From: Monomorium pharaonis
Taxonomy: Eukaryota > Arthropoda > Insecta > Hymenoptera > Formicidae
NCBI RefSeq assembly: GCF_013373865.1
Contig: NC_050475.1
Coordinates: 16,538,358-16,602,357, forward strand
DNA length: 64,000 bases
Reading direction: 5' to 3'
Within the stretch, counting starts at the first letter, position 1; each line of letters starts with the position of its first letter. Made by a program: the position numbers and the translations under genes. A model generated the notes under the pieces. That model searched no databases. It was not told the DNA's origin and was given only the letters and a program-made list of their open reading frames with translations. Shown here piece after piece: positions 12,306 through 24,584 of the stretch.

Positions 12306-12741
12306 GAATCTTCCTTACGTGTCGCAACATAAATCTAAATTATTGTGTTTTGATGGGTGGTGCAGCCTTGGTTCACTGTGCTTCTCGTCGCGTCCGTCCG
12401 TCCGTTGTGTCGCCTGAAGGTCACGTTCCGTATCGCCTCCCGTGTTTCTCCCGTCCGGAGGGGAGTTTGCTCGGAAAAATACCGCTCGGAAGTGTCGAAC
12501 GTTTGCAACGAAATTTGCAACTCGAAGGGATATTTCAAGATACGTTGTTTCGCATTGTCCGATCGTTTCAGTCGCATCGGGAATTTCATACGACGGCGAT
12601 ACGAGTGACCGTTAAATTGCACAAGGCGAACGAGGCGTTCGATAACAATTTTTTTCCCCGGCAGTCGCCGCGATAATTTCGCAAGTGTGCCGTGTGAAAT
12701 TGCCGTCGCGTCGCGTGAGTTTTTTTTCTATACGTAATACC
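12306..12741. repeat. Tandem segmental duplication in the promoter region, copy B
   Basis: This is the second copy of the unit starting at 11671. It lacks the MITE; in its place 12342-12361 holds about 20 bases of unique sequence (TTATTGTGTTTTGATGGG and following). The best conserved part is the 34-base core at 12469-12502. The 3' end drifts into AACCTGCCGCGTGTAAACTT at about 12742, which weakly resembles the start of the unit, so the boundary is approximate. Confidence 0.75.
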
Positions 12742-13482
12742 AACCTGCCGCGTGTAAACTTCAGCTAGCGAGAAGGAGCGTACGGAATCGAAAGGAGTAA
12801 AGTCATTAGAATTCATTCGATTCAATGACATTCGACGCACCGCGCGTTCCAAAACAGACGCACGTAGGCACGGCACTTTGTACAGGCGATCGTCGTGTTA
12901 TGTGTTTTCCTCCCCCCTCCCCCCTCGAGTGCGTAACGTAAGATTATGAACGAAAGTAGGTAGGGTAATAACGCGTACACACGGTGCGCGCGACACGGTA
13001 ACGGCAGGTCGACTGGAGCGGCGGTGGTGGGGAGAAGGGGGAAGCAGTGGGATCGCGGTTCGTGCGCTCGGGCGAACTCGGGCGGCCGGCGATGTCTCAC
13101 GAAGCGCTCGGAAAGTAACGCGCGCGGCAGACGGTCTTCGCGCGTCGAGCTCTCTGGTCGCTCCTCACGGTCACGCTTCTGTCTCGTCACACAAGTCGAC
13201 ATTCCGCGACGAGGACGACGACGACGAAATCGCACACCGTCGGGGATCCCTACTCCTACGTTCGCGTGTCGCGCGACGAGTTAACCGCGCCGTTTCGCGG
13301 CCGCGTTAAACTTGGAAAACTCCGGCAATTCCGCCGATCTCGCGAGTCGATCTCCCGAGTTTTTTTTATTGTGCTCCATCGCATCGTGGTTACGAAACTA
13401 CTACCACCACCTGAAGTTGTCGGCGACTGGAGATTTTAGTTCGCGTACAGTGCTTCTTTTTTCTGTGATGTGCACGAGAGCT

Positions 13483-13516
13483 ACCAGCGGCGGCGGCGGC
13501 GGCAGCGGCAGCAGCC
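13483..13516 (+). repeat. CGG/CAG trinucleotide repeat in the 5' leader
   Basis: GCGGCGGCGGCGGCGG then CAGCGGCAGCAG precede the chosen start codon at 13531. If translation began at 13468 this would encode a Gly/Ser run. Confidence 0.85.
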
Positions 13517-13530
13517 ACCACAGCATCAGG

Positions 13531-13591
13531 ATGACGACGATCGCCGCCTGGACCTGTGTCATCGCCGTGCTCTGTTCATCGATTGTACAAG
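13531..13591 (+). CDS. First coding exon: signal peptide of a secreted or membrane protein (partial)
   Basis: The frame from the ATG at 13531 gives MTTIAAWTCVIAVLCSSIVQ, followed by one base of a split codon. This is a typical signal peptide: a short polar start, a hydrophobic core (AAWTCVIAVL) and small residues near a likely cleavage point. The exon ends CAAG before GTGCGC, a usable though not ideal donor, so the intron is phase 1. The ORF stays open upstream through an in-frame ATG at 13468, which would add a Gly/Ser-rich lead encoded by CGG/CAG-type repeats. I prefer 13531 because the hydrophobic core then begins within about five residues. The exon sits at the downstream edge of a CpG-rich promoter region and faces away from the minus-strand start at 10834. 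The mature protein lies in later exons, so the family cannot be named. Long first introns after a signal-peptide exon are common in insect adhesion, receptor and guidance genes, but that is only context. Confidence 0.55.
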
Positions 13592-14148
13592 GTGCGCGTG
13601 ATATAAGTTACATAACCGCACAGTGAAATCCCGTTATGGACGAGAGCATTGTCGTGTAATTTTCACGGGCGTCGCCGGGGCCGCGCCGATGGCCATTTAC
13701 CGAGCCGGGGGGAGGAGGGGGGGTATATCGGACACGATCTGGTACCCCGCGAATGAATGCCGCGGGCGCGATCGGCTCGATTCCAGAACGGGATTCGCTG
13801 TAATAAGGTTTTACCGTGGGCTTTGTACATCCGCCGTTATATCGCGTGCTCTTCCGGCGCGCGGCGAATTCGTTTCGAATCCCCGGCGCGCCGGTAAAAC
13901 GGCGCGGCAACCTTGATCGCGGTTTTTTATAATGCCGCGCCGTCCATCCTTGATCGTCTAACCTACAATGTCGAGATGTGGCGTGTCGGATTCGTCGTGA
14001 CGATCCGACGCGTGCTCGAGAGTGGAGGAGAAGTAAAAAGAGGAGCAGGCTCGGAGGAGAGCGGCTTTCTCCGATCTCCTTCGCGACTTTTTAACTCCAC
14101 GGGAGGCAAATGCGTTTAGGCAAATGACGGGCGTAACTTTTCCTCTCT

Positions 14149-14178
14149 CTCGTCGTCGTCGTCGTCGTCGCCGCCGCG
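14149..14178 (+). repeat. CGT trinucleotide repeat
   Basis: About nine CGT units ending in CGC, at the start of the long first intron. Confidence 0.85.
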
Positions 14179-14926
14179 TTTCCCCGAGATATACGCGAGA
14201 AAGGGAAACTCGTGGGAAAACTCTCCTGTATGTGCTTTGAAGTCGTAAGAGGCGAGAAAGAGAGATAAAGAGAGAGAGAGTGAGAGAGTGAGAGGGGGGG
14301 AGGGGGACTCTCGCAGTGATTCGCCACGCTACGTGCGCTTTCTACGCGCTACGCGTAACGACGTGCCCATGTCGACGTATACGAAACGAATATAAACGTC
14401 GGCGGGAAATGCGTCCTCGCCGCGTCGCGGCGCATCCTCGTTTGGCGGATTATCCAGGGACTACGCGGCATCCAGATCGGCGATATGAGATTCGGCGTTT
14501 CTCTTGCGAGCGCGCACGCGGGGTAATGAGGCGTGCTTAACGCGACACTGGCAAAATATTTCGCGGGTAATTGATGAACCGGCCCGCGAGCGCGATACGG
14601 TCGATTAATAGGCGATATTGATATTAAATATACAAAATTCTCGGCAGGAGACGGGAGGAGGAAGGGGGGGAGGGGGAGAAGGGGGAGACAATTTGCAGCA
14701 CGCGCGGTGTAGGTGAACGCGCGTCGAAATTCGTCGAAATTACGCGGCGTGATTATAATGAATATGAAATTCGATATAGGCGTGAATATAAATATAGCGT
14801 CGCGTATGTATATATGCACAAGATTTCGGGCACAGGTGATTTATCGCGATATACGTAAATACGTATAATGCGTGCAGAATTCGATTAAAATGTGCAGCAG
14901 GGTAAATATAATACGGCGCAAATACC

Positions 14927-15036
14927 GGGGGGGGGGGGGGAGGGGGATTTTAATAATAGCGTAAAAAATCTAGATACAATAAATGTGAAATAAATGCAGC
15001 ATAAATCGGGGAGGGGCGGGAGCTGGGGGGGGGGGG
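14927..15036 (+). repeat. Two long G homopolymers
   Basis: Runs of 14 G (14927-14940) and 12 G (15025-15036), each with nearby GGGGG or GGGG clusters, could form G-quadruplexes. They lie about 1.4 kb into the first intron. Confidence 0.8.
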
Positions 15037-18000
15037 AGTAACAATAGGTGTAATATTCGCGTAATTTAAAAAGCGATTAATTATTACGATTACGGAGCGT
15101 TACATTACGGCGTATATACGACGTAACGTAAAATTCGCGAGCCACCGTTTTGCTGCAAATGCAGCATATGTATTTTGCAAAAAAATATTTATGAGCGCGA
15201 TACAAGATATATCGTTCGGTGCTCACGTATACTCGTATCTGCCCGGTTTCGAAACAACACTATTCCTTGTGACACCACATAGTAGATTAGAGCTAATCGA
15301 TCATTGAACCAGATAACGAAACGTCGTAGTGGGGATCGTAATTGTATGGGTGTGTGCAGCGGCTTAAAAGTTATATATAGCGCAGACGTGTGCATTTCAA
15401 TGCTGCACTCACGTTCGGAGTAACGGCGGTGATGTAATTATACGTGGCAGCGAACATAAGACTGTCGTAAATTATTAGGGTATATGTATATATATTTTTA
15501 TATCAAGCAAACCGAAAAGTATTTGACGTAATAAAATTAAATTTCCCACAATGCCTATACTGTTTTAGTACACGACATATCGGCGTAACGTCTATCGCAA
15601 TATCCGTAGCACGCTGTGGCAACTCGATTTAAAAATCCAGCAGAATTATATCAAAAAGTTACTCCATTTCGTTTGTAAACATAATTCTTCTTGGTTGCCG
15701 TCTGTGGAGTCGATTTTCTCTGGGAAACTTTGTTGCGTAACTTGCTCCGAAAGGATCGACTTTTCCATCACCATATCAAATAACTTTAATAACCGATAGG
15801 TTATCACAAGGGGTTATATTTCTGAGCGTATATATTGTATCTTGAACAGATAGGGAGATTATATTGTTCTTGGAACTGGGTTACAAATTGTGGAGATAGG
15901 TATTACGGCGGAATCCCTTCGTCTCCTAGAAATTTTAAATGAGAAGATCGCTCGCCCTAATGTCATAATGATATGCATTCTGCGTCTAATGCAGATTGGA
16001 TTCTTAATGAACATTAAAATACTACTTGGATAATTGTATCATCATTAATGTTTTGTTTCTTATCGTTATTGCATTTAGAAAAATATATACTCTTTTTTAT
16101 TTATAAAGATCTTTATAAAGAGATTCTAAAAATATATAGTACTTGAAGAATTTGAAATAAACGAGGTTTATCCGGAATACAGAATTTGACAAGATAGGAT
16201 TTATTTGTTTAAGTCACAAGTTTAACGATCTATAACAATCAAACTACGATATGAAAAAATTTGATGAAATTAAAACAGTTGATTTGCTTGCTGTATCCGT
16301 AACATTAATATTGGTACGGAAACATAATTTTAGTTTAGTTCTTATTTAATTATGACTTTTGTGGCTCCCCATATAGCACACGTGTTTTTGTTAATTCTAC
16401 ATTTTATTTACAATTTTTATGATTTAAATTTGTGTGATTTTTTAACAGTTATTGGATCGTAATACGTTAAATAACTTTAATACATACGATATTTATGTAT
16501 TAGATGTTTAAAATATTTGAATTTAAAGCAATTTTGATTATTTGACTTTCTTATTTATCAATGATACATTACGTTTTTTGTCAAGTGCTTTATTTTTGCA
16601 ATGCTAAATTTATCGAAGTGTGATATTCCTTTTTTATTACGTATGCAATTAATTTTTTCAAGAATAATTAAACGTTAATACTTTTTTTAAATATCAATGG
16701 TAAAAAATTAATACCTTCTAAAAAAATTGAAGCTGGAACAATAATAAAATCTCATGCTTTATTTCAAAAATAGCCTTAATGTAGATTAATTTGATTTAAG
16801 TAATAATTACTTTTAAAATCATACGTCAAAAATGATATAAAAATTTGAAAAGTGATAAGCAATAGCCTTTTATAAATTTTGTGTTAAAGACAGATCAATT
16901 TTATTCGTTAAACATTTCTATCATTAATTCTTGTCAGATTCACACTTTTCCTGCATATCGTAATGATGTACGTGATTTTGGTCGCCATATGCTGTTTAAA
17001 ATTTAAGTATTTTAATATTAAATTACTTTCAAATTAATTGACGTGAAATATTAACGAACGAGGTGACAGCCGATCATCCACAGGGAAGTGTCGCCCGGAT
17101 GAACAATTAATGCCACGATATAATTGAAGAAAATTTCTTGTTACTCGCGAATAAACTTGTCGCAACCTATTAAAGCTTAGACTGGAACGTTGATTATTTT
17201 GCAATTATCGTTGCAGTCTTATTTAAGAGCGAGCACGTCGAAACTCGTTATATTATCTCGCGCGAAATTTATCGTTAACAGGACAATTATTCTCTTGTTA
17301 TTTTTTATAAAAGTAAAATAATTCTACAAAAGTGCAACAAGTTAATATTGCTTGATTTGATCATTCTCTTTTATCACATTTCTTATTCTAAAAAGTTATT
17401 ATCTTTTTGTTTTTCTCGAAAAATTAGGTTAATGTTAACTATTAATTCAAAGCTTGGTGTATATTAATCAAGATGTTTCATCGATAAATTAGAACTAATT
17501 GCATCGAATTTAATAATACCGTTATGAATCGAAATTCTTCGCTCATTATAATTAATTTGACATGATTTTGGGAACAGTTATTTCTACATAATTAATTTGA
17601 TCATCCATATAAAAGTTAAAAGTCTCGAAGCTTTCTTTTAGTTTCTCTTTCTGTTTCCTCTTTACCTACTTATATTTTTCCTCGTTTACAGTGCTATATA
17701 AAGCGACATGAAACAAGTCCAAAGCAAGTATAAAGCAAATCCAATACTAGGCATTTATTGATTAAGTCGCGCGACCAACGACCGATGGTAGCGTTATTCT
17801 ATTTGCTGCTGCTCGATATGATCCGCGAAGAACCGCTTTTATATTGGAATAAAGATTTTATATAGATTACGATATTTACCTTTAATACAAGGAGCTTATT
17901 GTCCTTAACTCTTAAATCAGCTCTCGTGTGCATTATATTAATGTTACATTGTGATAATCCGCGATATGTTAATCGGCTTTGTAATGTTTATTTTTGTCAA

Positions 18001-18910
18001 TTTTTGAGGATTAAATAAAAACTCTCGTGAGAGAAAACGCGGGAAATGTGGAAAAAAAATCTTTGGATATAATTCTGAACGCGTAACATTTTGGAATATT
18101 ACCCTCGACTATTTGTCCTCGAGTAAATGTGTCGCGGCGATCGATACGTTCGTGACGTATATATTTCGGTGAATATAATGTGGTGTAAAAGTGTATCACC
18201 CATATATATCAACATCGCGTGCGCGCCATCGTAGAATGATCTGGTGTACGTTTTGGGGAAAGTTTAAGGTCGCGCATTCGTATAAAATTCACCTCTCTCG
18301 CTTAATGCCACTCCAATTGAGCTCGTGCTCACCTTGGGCTGTAATGAAAGGTCGATGTAAATCTGACGCAATTGCGAATGCTGGGCGTGGGACGCCAACT
18401 GTACTTGCAATAGGATGCAAGGTGCATTCCAAACGCATTCCTTGGTGCCTTGGTGGATTTCTAGACTAATACGTCGAGCCAGACTTATTTTACGCAGAGA
18501 CGTACGCAGAGAGATGCGTCACGCGGAAAGAAGATGTAATTTTATATTGCTCACTTGTTGCAAGTGACGTCATGTACTCAAAGACGAATTATTATGATAC
18601 AGTCATGTATGCTGTAACCCAATTCTGAAGACGGAGTGAGTCATTCGATCGATGAATGCCAGTTCTCAGTATGCTTCGACTTGAATCGTAAATGCAACGC
18701 ATGCATTTTCACAGGACGTTGGTGATAATGTCACAGTGACCGAGTAAAAACGACAACTCAATTAAGAATATGCTTCATTCTGTAGAATATATTTAACGAA
18801 TTATTTTTTTATGATGACACATAAAAATAAGATTTATTTACAATAAATAAACTAATTACAGTAAACATTTTATCTAAAATATAACTATTGTTTTAGAGTA
18901 CTTAAAATTA

Positions 18911-18930
18911 ACACACACACACACACACAC
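18911..18930. repeat. AC microsatellite
   Basis: Ten uninterrupted AC units. Confidence 0.95.
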
Positions 18931-21288
18931 GTGTTACAGAAAATAATAGAATTTTATCAAAGTTCCATAATTGGTAAATTAAAATAAGATATTTGTGATT
19001 TATATATCGTTACACATTTTTTTAGAAACGGAAATATTTTTTAGATTATAATTCTGTAACTATCTGCATATAGATTCTCTAACTATAACTTGCACATATC
19101 GATTTTAAGTCATAGAATTATTGACGTGAATGAATTATGTGTAGAATCTATAATTCTGCCATTTCCGTACGGAATAGAACTAACTAATAAATAATATTCT
19201 TTTTATATGGAAGCTGTCAAAATTGTTAACATGCAAATAAAAACCGGATTTTTAGGTATTAGATACATATATGGAAACAATGTTTTTCATTTTAGAAATC
19301 GTAAATTTGGAACTCTCTGTTTTTCCAAAATTTCTTTGTTTTCCTAGCATCTGTTGAGAAAGAATTTCATTTTACCATATAAAATAATATAAAGCGTTAA
19401 TGGCTAGAAAAACGAAAAAATTTGTTTTTATTGTTACTTGGTACTCTTTGCAAATCATTACGTCGAGACGTGTTGTGTATTTACGTGCGAAAGACTATCG
19501 ACCGCTGCCAATGGCTGTAAAAATAAAGCAGAAAATGAAGAAAGATTTTCGATCCATCAGTAAAAAAATGTTTGGTCCAGGGAGAATATTTATTTATAAA
19601 CAGTGTAAGAGTAGGAAGGGACTGCGAAGGAGGGCGAATGAGAATAAGCAACAAAATGAAAGAGGGGAAGGAAGATGATACAGGAATGATATTGTTCGAA
19701 ACGAACGAGGAAATGGATGACTGAGGGTTTAAATTCGATACCTGATACGCGCGCACGGTTGTTGATAAAACCGTACCTCCGGGTGGATAAATACGAAAGA
19801 ACCCGCGGTGATTCGGCTCTACCGAGTGAGTGTATTTGAAAATTTTCTGTCTCCGTTTGGACACATACGATTGCAGCAGCCGGACGCGGTCGAGCTTCAA
19901 GTTTGCTTTGTAAACTGAACTGCCACGAAGTTGCAAGGTGGGAGAGAGCTGTTTCCAGATTTTGCGGAAAATACATCATTTCTCCGCATTGAGGATTTTC
20001 CTCTGGATAAAATATCTGACGAGTCTCACAAATTCTAAAACGCGATACGCGCTGTTAAGAGTAATCTTATCAGATATTATTCAAGGCAGAGGTGAGGCAG
20101 AGTACGTTATCGCATTACTTGTTCGGAACATGCACTTGTCATAACAAAACCAGTTATATTAAGCCATATATTATGTTTAGCTTTTGTAATAAGATTAAAA
20201 GCTGTTTCATGCGAGAGAGAAATAGATCAGCTGAATAAACTAGAAATGTTATCATGACATAATTTTCACCATCTTTTTTAAATATAAAAAAAAACGATGA
20301 CTTTGGATCAATGTCCTTTAATATTAATAGATTATTTCGTGAGTATTGCTATTATTTTTGCCCGCGTACAGAACATGATTTTAGTTTGATTGTTTGAGTG
20401 GTTGTTTAAATCTCGACGTGTGTCGAGTGTATTGTAAGAAAGAAGCTAAATCGAAGTCGCTGATGTCAGCGATTGTTAAATAAGCGTTAATGTCATTGTA
20501 CGTTCAGTTATATACACGATGGCTTAAGTGTAGAAGAATGTAGGTCGCGTTATGGAATAAGTCAGCATGCCAATTAGCCAAAATTCTCTTCGTCCGAACA
20601 TCCGACAGAAACAGGAATTGTACACAATTTACACAAGTGCACATTTTCTAATATTTAAATGTCTAATATTTAAAGTTACTCGAAATTAACTTCTGAAAAG
20701 CTATATACTCGTATTTCTCATTATAACTGATTATATTTTCATTTGATTATTTTATATGCAATCCCATTATTTTTTTTTAGATTTTATCACGTGTCAAGCA
20801 TGATTTATCGGCTAATACATAGAAATTCTCCCTCATAACATCACGATTTGAAAAAAGGTGAACATATAGAGCATATCGTGCTTGAAATCAAGATTATTCA
20901 AAGCACGACTTTCTGCAGATTCCCAGTATTCTGTGCATAAAACGATTCCAAGAACAGCGTAATTGTGGTCAATGAATAATACTTTGACGCATAGTTTTGT
21001 AATGTGTGCTATTAATGACGCATCCGGAAATCGTTAATAACTACTGTCACGAAATTGTGATATATAAGTCATCTAGCATTTCTATAGCAAGTAAATAGGC
21101 TCTATTTGAAAATACGTTTTATATTCCGTCTTTGCTCAAGAAAGTTAAATACGATAACGAGGCAAGTGAACTTTACACAGTAATCCATCGTTTTTAATTA
21201 TTAGAACACACGACATTATAAATCATCAAAAGTTTTTGAAAAATTTATAAAGCATTTATGGTATGATAAGATACCTGATAGTTGTATA

Positions 21289-21364
21289 AAAGTAGAAAAG
21301 ATGCGAGAAAAAGTAGAAAAGATGCGAGAACACACACATACACACACACACACACACACGCACA
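21289..21364. repeat. 21-base tandem duplication running into an AC microsatellite
   Basis: AAAGTAGAAAAGATGCGAGA occurs twice (21289-21308, 21310-21329) and runs directly into an interrupted AC repeat to 21364. Confidence 0.8.
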
Positions 21365-21434
21365 TGATTAAATAATTATAAAATTTATATAAAAAGTTAA
21401 AAAAGTTATTGGTATAGATGTGTTAATGGTACTC

Positions 21435-21493
21435 GTACGCTTGTACTCAGTGCATGAGCAACACAAATAAGAACGACTGAGTGCAAGCGTACC
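21435..21493. repeat. Inverted repeat around GTACGCTTG-ACTCAGT
   Basis: GTACGCTTGTACTCAGT (21435-21451) and ACTGAGTGCAAGCGTACC (21476-21493) are inverted copies with one mismatch and a 24-base spacer. A small palindromic remnant is likely. Confidence 0.6.
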
Positions 21494-21668
21494 AAGAGGC
21501 CATCCGTTTAAACCGGTTTTCAAGCTACGTAATTAATTGGGATTCAATCTTTTTGTACTGGAAGTATAATAACAATGATTACTTGTCGGAACTTTCTCTC
21601 CCAATTCATTTTGAATAAAAAATAAAATTACAGCTCTTTCATATATACATATATATATTTTCAATATA

Positions 21669-21720
21669 CAGGGTGTCCCAGACTATCCGTACACCTTTTT
21701 AAAGAAAAAGAGGATATGAT
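21669..21720 (+). mobile_element. Solo CAGGGTGTCCC terminus (fragment)
   Basis: CAGGGTGTCCCAGACTATCC after a TA-rich flank resembles the ends of the element at 26918-27407. I found no opposing CACCCTG end in the next kilobase, so this looks like a truncated or one-ended remnant. The right boundary given is arbitrary. Confidence 0.4.
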
Positions 21721-24541
21721 ACTTTTTGGCGATTCTAATTACACGTAAGAAAAATAAGAAACTTTTTTATAGAACATTTTTTTCTAAAAATATTTTATCC
21801 AAGTTTATTTTTTTATTACGTTTATTTTTAAGATTATTATAATTCATGGAAACATGCTTACAGAAAAAAATGTTTGAGACAGAAATTTTTTTTTATATGT
21901 AATCTGAATCTACAATAAGCGCGACCGCAATCAATGAGGCGGAAATCTAAACAGGTCGGATGCGTCGATTCAAAAGGTTCCATCAGAAGAGCCACGCGGC
22001 AGGTGCTTTCTAAACGTGCACACGTGTAGATTGTAGACTCGCAATATACATTTACATGCACACGTTCGCAGGACCAACAGGTTACCTTTTGGGAACAGGT
22101 TCGGTGACTATTTTCGGCGTCACTACCGTCGTTTACTCCTCAAATTACCAACGAATCGAGCGTTCCCCTATTCGTAACTTCCTTTGTTTATTCTCGACTA
22201 TAGCAACTCGCTTCGATATACTATTTTCATCGACGTGTGAACAATCAAATAGAAACAATCGTAACGCAAATATATATTCCGAATGTCTCTCGTAAAATTC
22301 ATCAAAACTTTCCACTTTTCTGTTTATTTTTAGGAAAATTAAAAGTAAACAACTATGAAGAGATTTCTAATTCCGATAGATTTTTCGATCTGCGTGAAGA
22401 ATTCTCTTGAAACTTTATTACATTTTGATACGTTTCGTATAACCTGATCTTTTGTTTGTTCTGAGATTTGAAAATCTCGGAGCTGCTGATGCACTTTCTT
22501 GGATTACGTAGGCATTTATGTGCTAACAGAAATGAAATTTACTTATCTTTACTATCGATCTCGATAATCTATTTGGCAATCTTGCCTAAGTAGAATGACA
22601 CCGATTGTTTTAATGTACAATGGCAAAGTAAAAGGTATTGGCAAGCGTACCGCAACCTGCGCTGGGATGCTGCACTTAAAAGCGTTTACAGCCCCCTGCA
22701 AAATATATTGTTTATACATGCTACTATGTAGATGTGCATCATACAGTTACATACATTTGAATACACACAATCAACGCTCGAAATATCTATGTGTATTTGT
22801 ACGCTTGCATGCGCAGCGGATTATGCAACGATATCGCATATTTATATCGTCGCATTCGCACAGCAGCGTTTTCTAATGCACCGCGGGAGCTTCGAGAATC
22901 CATGCGAAAACACGCACTATCGCTGATCGTGCTATGTTCGACCACGCATAATTAATGGAATCCGCGGTAATGCGCACTTTTGTTGGGAAAACGGTTCGAG
23001 AGCTCTTAACTAGCCTCTAATCTCTTTGTGCTAGAAATCGCAATCTGAAAGTACGACTTATAATCATCTTAGATAAGATAGATAGATCTTTCTAATTAAC
23101 ATTATCTATTCACAATTTTAAAAACTGATAGAAATTCCATCGACAAAAGAATTCCGTTTGATATCAAAGAATTTAAGCGGCTCTATGTCAAGGTTAAATT
23201 CATTTTGAAGAAATCGTATTTTATACTGTTGTGATGGTAATAGAACTCCTTGTTTTAACTTATATCTAATTTCTCGAAACTTTATTGAACGCGAATATTC
23301 TCTTAATTTCTCATCCAGGTTTTATTCGTTGGAAAGAATCGTTAATAAGAGATACGCTGTATATTGATTTATAACTTATAATTTGTACCTTGAAACGTGA
23401 GAAAAATTTAGTACAAAGGAAGCAAACTCGCCCGATGAATCGACAAGAAACTCGTGCGCAGCTGCTCCTAGCCACTGGAAGATAAGTTCAGCAACTTGGT
23501 TATGCGATACTACGAGTCTTCACTGATCAACGAGCACTTGCGTAGAGCTTAATTGTACGTGGTCGAGCAGATGAAAGGATATTGACCCGGTCTAAAGAGC
23601 ACATGGTCACGGAAAGGGACCTCGTAAAGAGCAGCACGCAAGTTAGCCGAACGCTCGTCCGCACGACTTTCCCTCCATCATGATTACGCAACGGCATTCG
23701 TTGCACGCGCGTCAGCGCGTTACCAGTGTATTTTTCCGCCGTGATGACGAACACTTCGTGTTCTCTCTTCTTTTGTTCCTTCCCTTTTTGTTTGGTCAGT
23801 TTATTTTTTAACGAAAAATTATAATCGCCTAAAGATACATCAGAATTCTACGATATTAATATTATACTTCTAATATTAACAATATGCAAATTATTAAGTT
23901 ATTTAATTTAATAATTAATTTATTTTGTATGACTACTGCATTATTATTTGATTTATACAATTGTAAAACTTTTTTCACATCTTGTTCAAAATTTTGGTAG
24001 GATTGTTTGAATTGGATAAACATGTCTGATGTCTGAACAATCTTTTTCTTATATTTTAAGAAAGATCAGGTTACGAAACAATGGCTCCATATATACGTCT
24101 TGTTTTCTCCGCAACGCTTACTCAGAGCTAATGCTGTCTGCCGCTTTTTCAGACGCGAGTTAATTAACTTGCATTGCGCATGATTGGTTGCAGCTCGTCA
24201 ACAGCTCGTTCGATATAATAATCACGGATAAAATAATTGCACGTCTCGTTAAAGTGGAATTTGAGTCTTGTCAGAATTTTTGCAATTAGATGTCGGCGCG
24301 ATGTTTTCGATCGCGCTGACGCCACCGAAAGTTGGCAAACTGCCAAGATTCTCCTCGGTCGAACATATGAATGATTCGTTGTTTTTTTTTATTTTACGAA
24401 GGTATTAACGAGACACACATTCTTATGCTTTTCACATTTTTCTAACACTTTGATAGGCGTAATATTCTGCAGACTAATGTGAATTTTTTTAATCGTTCAG
24501 TTTACTTTTTGATTTTTTAACAATGAGTAATACTTACGTAT

Positions 24542-24584
24542 TAATTAAGAATATTAGATTTTCTAATTAAGAATATTAGATTTT
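24542..24584. repeat. Tandem duplication of a 21-base AT-rich unit
   Basis: TAATTAAGAATATTAGATTT occurs twice, separated by one base. Confidence 0.8.

Larger units (their letters stand above)
10835..13530. promoter_or_regulatory. CpG-rich divergent promoter region and 5' UTR of the plus-strand gene
   Basis: The stretch between two divergent start codons (10834 minus, 13531 plus) is much richer in CG dinucleotides than its flanks. It carries CCGT repeats (about 11268-11285 and 12391-12405), ACGC repeats (about 11098-11135), a G-run near 11393-11404, and C-runs near 12910-12925. CTCGGAAGTG, which contains the ETS-factor core CGGAA, occurs twice in the duplicated segment (near 11972 and 12485). 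I see no clear TATA box. The transcription start sites are not visible from sequence, and a 5' untranslated exon could be present. Short ORFs here on both strands are consequences of high GC. Confidence 0.5.

Noticed and set aside
14349..14819. 156-codon minus-strand ORF, the longest in the window
   Set aside because: It is a low-complexity Pro/Leu/Ile-rich translation of G-run and TATA-rich intron sequence, with no splice context.
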